From Neurospora tetraspora (taxonomy: Eukaryota > Ascomycota > Sordariomycetes > Sordariales > Sordariaceae): 64,000 bases of DNA. The notes below the pieces were generated by a model. It made no database searches and was not told the DNA's origin. It saw nothing but the letters and a program-made list of their open reading frames with translations. The DNA lies in contig NW_026944386.1 in assembly GCF_033439725.1 (NCBI RefSeq), positions 3,782,001 to 3,846,000 of the forward strand, read 5' to 3'. Positions 57,409 to 64,000 of the stretch are shown here, in pieces; positions within the stretch are counted from its first letter, which is position 1; each line of letters begins with the position of its first letter. The position numbers and the translations under genes are program-made.

Positions 57409-58589
57409 ATGTCGGCGCCCACGAGGATACGAATAGCCGGTGGTGTGGTGGGCAAACAACAACCATCACAATGTCGATCCTACTTCCTCTCCAACCGGCC
57501 ACCAACAAACTCGCCGGCGCAACGACAACCGACTTCAACACAGTCAACGACTAAATCACCAACAAAAGCCGCCAGCGCATCATCGTCACCCGCATCCGTC
57601 GCAAACACCACCACCAACAAGCGCTCAACATCCACCCTCCCGGAAACGAAACCGCGCAACCTTCCCGAAACCTGGTTCAACCCCAACAACGTCCAGATCC
57701 CCGCGAAAACAGAATCCAGCAACGATGAGATCCGACCTCCAGATGGTCCCGGCGGGCTGAACAAGCCCCCAGACGAGCGCAAAGTCAAGCTAGGCAAAAG
57801 TGCGACCCCCCCTCCCCCCTCTACCCCCTTTCCCCCCTCTACCCCCTTTATCCCTCGATCTTCAACAAACTAACACCATCCTTTCCCTCAACAGCCCTCC
57901 GAATCCTCCAAGCCCATCTCCCCACCATCCTCCAATCCCCCCTCCCCACCTCCATCCTTTCCCCCCAAATCTCCCTACACCTCTTCCCCTCCACGCACCC
58001 TTACCTCCCAACCGTCACCGGCCGCGTCGCCTACATCGCCGCCCTATGGACCGCCCCGCTAGCCTGGAACCGTCTCCCGATAATCGGCAACGTCCGCCTC
58101 GAGATCCTGTCCGAACGCATGGTCGACCGCCCCATCTATAGTCCCCCGTCGCAGAACCGGCGCATTGGCGCTTTTGGCGAGCAGTTGATTGTGCGCTGGC
58201 GGACCATCGGCAAGAGCAAAAATTGGGGGTTGAGTTTCATCAATGGCAGCGAAGGAGGTGACGCGAAGGGGGTTAGGGAGACGGAAAAGGGAACGACGGA
58301 GTATAAAGCGCCGGTAGGCGATGCGGAGCCTTCGGCGGGGAGGGATAATAAGAAGTCGGAGTTTACGGGGCTGTTTATCTTTGAGTTTGATGAGGAGGGG
58401 AGGATATTGAGCCATACGATTGAGCATGCGCAGCAGGATGGGGAGGTTGAGAAGGGGGTGGGTGCTACGGTGGTTGGGTTGACGGATTGGTTGTTGGGCG
58501 GGATGAAGGGGGCGAGGGAAGGGGAGGGGGGAACTTGTCCGGCTTTTACGGGAAGGCAGGGTGAGGGAGCTGGTGGTGAGGTGAGGTGA
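57409..58589 (+). CDS. conserved fungal protein of unknown function, possible mitochondrial targeting
   Basis: Exon 1 57409-57799, 95-bp intron (GTGCGA, ACTAAC, ACAG), exon 2 57895-58589; about 361 residues. The start ATG has a CACCATG context. The N-terminus (MSAPTRIRIAGGVVGKQQPS) is Arg-containing and free of acidic residues, compatible with a mitochondrial presequence, followed by a Ser/Thr/Pro-rich linker. The conserved part starts at ERKVKLGKTLRILQAHLPTI across the splice and continues LSPQISLHLFPSTHPYLPTV, VAYIAALWTAPLAWNRLPII, and later FTGLFIFEFDEEGRILSHTI and GLTDWLLG. I recognise the pattern as a conserved fungal family but cannot name a tested function. An NTF2-like fold is a guess. 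Confidence 0.85.
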
Positions 58590-59120
58590 TGATGGTAGCG
58601 AGTGATGGGGAGTATGGCGTAGGGTGATGGAAAAGCTCCGGGGTTGCTGTGTTTTGGGATGAATCATGATGATGAGGATGATAATGAGCGACCTTCTTAC
58701 GGCGAAGTGGTCCCCCGCTCTCAAACCATATTGAGGCTGCCCTATGGCAAGCATTGTTTGTACAACATGTATTTTTATATTTATGATATCCTCTCACCCC
58801 TTTTTTTCACATAATGTCCACTTTCTCTCTATGTACAATTCGCACTAACAGTCAATTGGAACCAAAAAATGATTTTCAAAAGTTTTATAAATTCAAACGA
58901 ACGGTAACGACAGGACGGCAGATTCCTCAGGCTTCTCATCTCTCTTTTGGAAGCTCCCCCCATGTCCAAGAAAAAAGAGACAGCAACCCTCCTCCACCAA
59001 AAATGTGGCATGTATAGACCGCATTGCCTTTCCACCAGATACCTTACCCAACCCCTCCCCCTTCCCCTTCATAAGGTATCCAGTGTCAATTCACCCAAAA
59101 AGGCAAACATCTACACACCC
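58590..59120. other. short gap between convergent genes
   Basis: 3' flanks of the plus-strand gene and the minus-strand SET-type gene. No gene seen. Confidence 0.55.
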
Positions 59121-60200
59121 CTAAACAACAACCTCCGTATCACCCCCCATCTCTCCACTAAGCTCCCTACTCGTCGGCCCCCTTCTCTGCGCGCCCTCGG
59201 GAACCCCCTCCTTCTTCGCGCCATTGGCATTGACAGCACCAACATAGCTCACCAGCGCGTTCCTCGCGGCTTCCACCACCTTCTCCGCATGCGTCAACGC
59301 ATCTCGCAGGCTTTGAGCAATCTGATCCAATTCACCTCCTTCAGTCTTGACATTCTTCTGTTGTTCGGAAGTGGTGTAGGCAGCTGAATCGCCGTTAACG
59401 GATGAGGCGGTCGTAAAGGCGGCGTTGGTGGGGGAGACAGTGGTGGTGTTGGTGTTGGTGTTGGTGGTGGAGGAGGAAGAGGAGGAGGAGGAGAGGCTGT
59501 TGTCGTAGTTGGGACCACCGCGCTGTTCTTCGAGCAGCTCGCGGATGTGACCGTTTAGCCAGATTCCCGAAAGCTGGGCGTCGGTCATGTCGCGGGCGCC
59601 GGAGATGCGGCCGCGGCAGGTGGGTTTGGAGCAGAGGCAGGTGAAGGGTTGGGCCATGGTGTATTCAGTTGAGGGGTAGAAGAACTGTTTTGCAGAGAGA
59701 GAGCATATCTATATTAGCTTGTGCCGAAATGGGGCTGGATTGGATTGTGTTGTTGAGGAGTGATGGACAGTGACAGAGGTGGATGGATAGCTTACGGTCA
59801 ATTCCTCGCCAATCTGAATCCCTTTCGGGCCGGCGATGACGTTCATGTTACCCGTGTCGAAGATCTATTTTTCAGTCAGTTGCCTATTAAGGTGCTAGGT
59901 ACCTTGCTACAGCGGATGACTATCCCGGTGGACAAAACATACAAGAGACGGCTCGCAAGAGTGGTTGATATACAGCAAGTCGCTGTTCAAATCCAGGTGC
60001 TTGTCACGGCCACACTGGACGGTAGCATACGACGGCTTCTCGGCCGGCGTGCATGGGGGGTACTCGAGCTTGGCGAACAGCGCAAAGGGAGGCAGAGCAA
60101 TCTTGGAGATGCTCTTGGACGTGAACTCGGCCTCGTTGACGATGAGGTGAAGACGGTCCGGGTGGGAGGGCTGGACCCAGTGGGGCTTGATGGGTGCCAT
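59121..60200 (-). CDS. SET/post-SET-type protein
   Basis: Three exons: 60200-59943, 59864-59796 and 59684-59121. The introns are 78 bp (GTATGT, ACTGAC, ATAG) and 111 bp (GTAAGC, ACAG). The product is about 296 residues. The splices assemble the second half of a SET domain: YINHSCEPSL, then IFDTGNMNVIAGPKGIQIGE, then ELTFFYPSTEYTMAQPF and the post-SET-like CLCSKPTCRGRISGA. The motifs NHSCEPS and GEELTFFYPS correspond to the cofactor and substrate-site region of SET proteins. The N-terminal SET half is reduced or absent, as in a small group of fungal SET-related proteins, so activity is uncertain. The C-terminal 110 residues are Ser/Thr/Asn-rich with a helical segment. The ATG at 60200 has a good context. 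Confidence 0.87.
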
Positions 60201-61353
60201 TGTGCCGTTATTTAGAGGTAGTAAGTATACACCGGATTCTTAGAAAATAATAATAATAATTGGACGGTGTTGCTGTATGCCCTCCGCTTTGGACAGATGT
60301 TGTGGTGGTGGTGGCACCTCGGTTGTTGAGGAAGTTGAGTGGTGGTGAGGGTGGTGGTGATGTTGAAGATGGATGGTAGGAAAGAAGAAGAAGGAAAAGA
60401 AACAACAAGAAATGATACCAGGTGACCGGGGAACGCCGCGTCTTATGGGAATTTCTTGATTCTCCAAACCCAACTCAACCATGCATGCACGCGACTCGAG
60501 TACCATCCAACATCTCAAAAAGCTTTCCCACGGCCTCTCTCGGCTTTGGGGGAAGATGTGCCAACTCAAGGCGGGGGATGGATACCTACTCTACATGATG
60601 ATGTGGGATGTAAGACTGGAGCATATGACAATGGGAGGGTCCATATAATCCATACCAAATCTATAACACGGGTCCGGGGACTTATTCATGTGCCTTGTCC
60701 TTCCTTGTGAAAGAACGGGGAAACTGATGGAGTGGGATGGATGCCATGATGTTTCTTTGTCCTGTTTCTTGTGTCCTTCTCTCGCTGTTCAGTGTTGTAA
60801 TTCGGCCGAGTCAGACGGACGGCGCGCGGAGGGTGGCGTTACGGCACTTCATCCAGGCACCCCAAAACCGCAACTCAATGGCATAAAGAATGGCATGTGC
60901 TTGTGAATTGATGATGGACACCTGAAGATCGAGATATATGGCGGGGTTGCGTGTTTTAGCATCGGATCATGGCGGGGTGTTTTTATGGGGGAGTCTTTCC
61001 ATTTCCCTCGGTGGGAAGGAGTTCACACGATTGACCAATAACAGTGATGGAAATCGACTGAAGTGGATAGGATGCACGTAATTGTACAGTGGGAGGCCTT
61101 GGCAGCATGATTTGCGCTAAAAGCTGCGCGCTGCAAGCCCCCCCCAAGCCCTAGCGTTCCAACGCTTCCAGGGCTGCAAGGGGTCCTCTTTTTAAACAAC
61201 CGAGGATGAGCATCATGAAGAAAGAAGCGACATCCGGCAGTTTGGGTTTGTACGACGTGTTGCGCGGCAAAGGTTTCATCGAATCGGGTTGGACGGCATG
61301 GAAGTTCTGAGTTTTCTAAAACGAGTGGATGAGAGACAACAACGGGAGTATCA
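60201..61353. other. intergenic, no gene recognised
   Basis: Promoter of the SET-type gene on the left. ATT and GGT triplet runs near 60240-60370. No other supported feature. Confidence 0.5.
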
Positions 61354-61566
61354 ATGTCGCATAAGACCTCGCGCCTGACTTCCACTTGGACATCATCGAC
61401 GGCACGATGGCATGATGTTCTGTTCCCGGTTATTCGGACTCGATCTGGAGATGGGTCTGTCCAGTTTCATCCTGGATGGACAACACAGACGATACACCGC
61501 CAAAAAGCCGGGCTAACAAGCGAAAGCCCCAGAGTTGTACTCCCGCTGTACGGTGTCGAAGGTTCG

Positions 61567-62058
61567 ATGATGACCCCGGAGACGGGCGAGCTCTGCGAAT
61601 ACTGCGCAGCCAGCGACTTCGAGCCAATGCGCCTCCTGACCCTCCAAGGCTTACAGGCATTGACCCACGGGAAAGATCTCCTGGCGGAGTCTTCGTTTTC
61701 CTATGATTCTTACGAAGGCGTGATTCAGTATTCGAGGCCGGGTCTTGGGCGAGATCAAAGGTTCGGAAAACAAAGTCGCATCGACAGCTCCGCAGCCAGT
61801 TGTCCCTTGTGTCAAGCTATCTCAAGCTTGGTCAGAACTTCGGGACTCTATACAGCCCATCGTGAGTTCTTCGACGGTGACCCAGATTTCTCGTTGAGCA
61901 TCTATTGCAACCCGGTGGATAGACCTGCGATTGAGATACCGAAATGCGCCCGTAACAACACAACACTACGAGAGCTTGAAGCTGAAACAGTGAGATCTAA
62001 CCAGTCTCCGCCTGCTGCACTCCTGGTTTTTTATTTTTTTTCGGAAGGATATCCTTGA
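61567..62058 (+). pseudogene. HET-type protein, N-terminal part only
   Basis: The frame (open from an ATG at 61354; the ATG pair at 61567 is a more usual start) encodes GELCEYCAASDFEPMRLL and later SSAASCPLCQAISSLVRTSG and GDPDFSLSIYCNPVDRP. A CxxC pair near the start plus a CPLC motif about 90 residues later is typical of the region preceding the HET domain in fungal incompatibility-type proteins. The HET domain itself is missing: the frame ends at 62058 and the sequence passes within about 100-300 bp into extremely AT-rich DNA. A 5' fragment truncated by a transposon insertion or by RIP is inferred. A GTGAGA donor-like site at about 61990 could mark a lost intron. Confidence 0.55.
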
Positions 62059-62149
62059 CGTGGAACGCACCAGTGACTGCCTTTAGGCCCAGATCGGCTG
62101 CCTGCCATTCAGGCTCCTGCACAGAATTTAACAGAGATTTCAGTACATT

Positions 62150-64000
62150 TATCACAGGGCTAGCCTATGATGTAGTTGCACTACACTAACTGCACATGTG
62201 CCATGCCAGAGCTAGTGCCATAGCCTAGAGCTATATACTCATATACTAGTCATATGTCTCAGTTACGTGTAGCCTCACGTGCGCGCGCACGGACTAGCCT
62301 ACTAGGCTCCCGCATATATAGCTAATCCTCTACATATACTTCCCTTTCTCTCCTTCGTACAATAATATATTTTTTACCCTACCCCTAATAATACCCTCTT
62401 ACCCTATAATAATTTATTATACTTAATTATTATACTATGTGCACTTACCTTAAGGAAGAGTAATTATAATAATTTTAATCATTATGACGTCGTTAATTTA
62501 GTATTATCGATTCATAATTAAAATTTGTCCTTATACAATTAAAACCCTATATTGTAATTCTAACTTCGAATTAAGTAAATTACTAAGCCGAATATCGCTA
62601 TCAAATAATTCGTACTCTCTTTTCCCTTTTTACCTACCCGGCGTATTAATTTAGTAATTAATATTTAACAATATTATTTTATACGCTCCCCTAATAACTG
62701 ATAATTTTATTATTATTACAATTAGTACCTTCGCTATTCAAAATCCGGTTAATTAGGAATATTACTTTAATATTATTTGAAAATTAAAAGTTATATTATA
62801 TATTTTAGTCTACTTATATTTAATTTACTATATTATCCTTTAATTATTATAATCGGTTAGCTCTTCTAATAATAATCTTATTATTGCAAAAAAATTTAGG
62901 ATTGAATATACGTTACTAATTCGCTTCCTAATTAATTAATAGCCCAACCTAAAATTCGAGCTCTATATTAATATTACTATATTATAATAGGAAATTATAT
63001 AAAATAATAATATAAATAATAATATAAATATAAATCCGAATTAGATACTTAAGCGCTGTCTAATAAATCGCTTATTTTTAAATTAATATACCCTAAGCAA
63101 TTTTAATAATTATACGAAGCTTGCTATATAACCGGTTAAAGAATTCCTCTTTATAACGTATATTGATATCGTATAAATAATATTGAATACTATAATATAA
63201 TATTAAAACCCTCTTTATATAAATAAAGCCCAAATCGCCGATATAATACTACCCTTCTAATATTAAAAAATTATCCGCTATAATACTATAAAAGATTCGA
63301 CCGTTATTCGCCGAACCTTCTTAATTAGTATAGATATATATAAACCGGCCCGCAATATTGACCATACTAAGTATATTTTAGGAGATAAATTTCTTATAGT
63401 AAATATAAGCTGTTTATTTACTCTTTTCTACTTTCGTAGGGAAATACTTTCCGTTAAATATACTAAGAGAATATTTAAAGTATAGGAAATATTTAAAAGA
63501 TATCCGGACCTTATTTTAGGTTTTATAAGGAGGAGGTACCACATTTACGAATACTAACCACTTTAAGGCATAAATAACTTCGTAAAAAATTCTATATAAT
63601 AAATTAAATTAATTAATAATCAATTATGTAATATTAAAAGGAACTAACCGGTAAATAATCTCTTTACTATAATAATAATTCTAAATAACCGCTTCTATAA
63701 CCTCCCCTTAATTAAAGATTTCGAGCGCTATTAATAATTTCATTATAATAAGGATCTATTGACTATCTTTCAAATTACCCTTGCGAATAAAACGCTTATA
63801 GAACTCCTAGAATAGAAACCGATTTATTCTAAAATAAAATTAGGATATTCTCAATAGTAACCAATTTAAAGCCTTCTAAATTCGCCTATATAATTCGGTA
63901 TATTCTATATTAAACCGCTATATACTATTAAGAATATAAGTGATAAAATTATACTAATAAATAATAGATACAACTATTCCGACTATCGCTATTAGGGTAT
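62150..64000. mobile_element. AT-rich, RIP-like degenerate repeat block
   Basis: From about 62330 to the window end, base composition drops to roughly a quarter G+C (one 60-base line counted: 13 of 60), TA dinucleotides dominate and all six frames are full of stops. This is the appearance of transposon DNA mutated by RIP in sordariomycetes. The first 180 bp are less affected and rich in CTAG and GCATATA motifs. I could not recognise the original element. The right boundary is outside the window. Confidence 0.7.

Overview
This is nuclear DNA of a filamentous ascomycete, most likely a sordariomycete of the Neurospora/Sordaria/Podospora type. The genes carry short introns of about 45 to 110 bp, with GTAAGT/GTATGT-like donors and CTAAC or CTGAC branch sites close to the acceptor. 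The gene families are fungal: an NLR of the NACHT_N-NACHT-WD40 type, a DUF6536 membrane protein, a HET-type fragment and an Sfl1-like HSF factor. The window also contains a TA-rich block that looks RIP-mutated and many TACC-type microsatellites. From memory and unverified, ypt-1 and hsf2 also lie close together in Neurospora crassa.

Left third (1-28 kb) is accessory and gene-poor. It holds a gag-only LINE relic flanked by an inverted copy of its own 3' end (0.4-2.2 kb). An ankyrin protein and a DUF6536 membrane protein collide head to head (2.9-6.7 kb). A spliced 81-aa gene lies at 9.3-9.6 kb and a tRNA-like Pol III sequence at 11.5 kb. A two-exon gene of unknown function is at 13.5-14.4 kb. 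An island at 16.9-26.0 kb is bounded by inverted copies of the same NLR 3' end; it holds one complete NLR gene, a broken 3'-5' exonuclease and a fold-back element. A tiny gene with a split start codon is at 27.8-28.0 kb.

The right two thirds (29-61 kb) is conserved core sequence. In order it holds a large three-exon protein of unknown function (minus), a WD40 protein (minus) sharing a promoter with the CTF4/Mcl1/SepB replication-cohesion protein (plus), and then a 5.8-kb intergenic region. Next come an HSF/Sfl1-type transcription factor (plus), a Lys/Glu-rich nuclear-type protein (plus), a Cys-containing secreted protein (plus) and the Rab GTPase ypt1 (minus, five exons). Last are a conserved protein of unknown function (plus) and a SET/post-SET-type protein (minus). 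The shared WD40/CTF4 promoter holds three MluI cell-cycle boxes, which suits G1/S expression of CTF4.

The right end (61.4-64 kb) is the start of a HET-type protein that runs into about 1.7 kb of extremely AT-rich, stop-filled DNA, interpreted as a RIP-degraded transposon relic. Exon boundaries were read by eye from splice signals and frame continuity. No search or alignment program was run.
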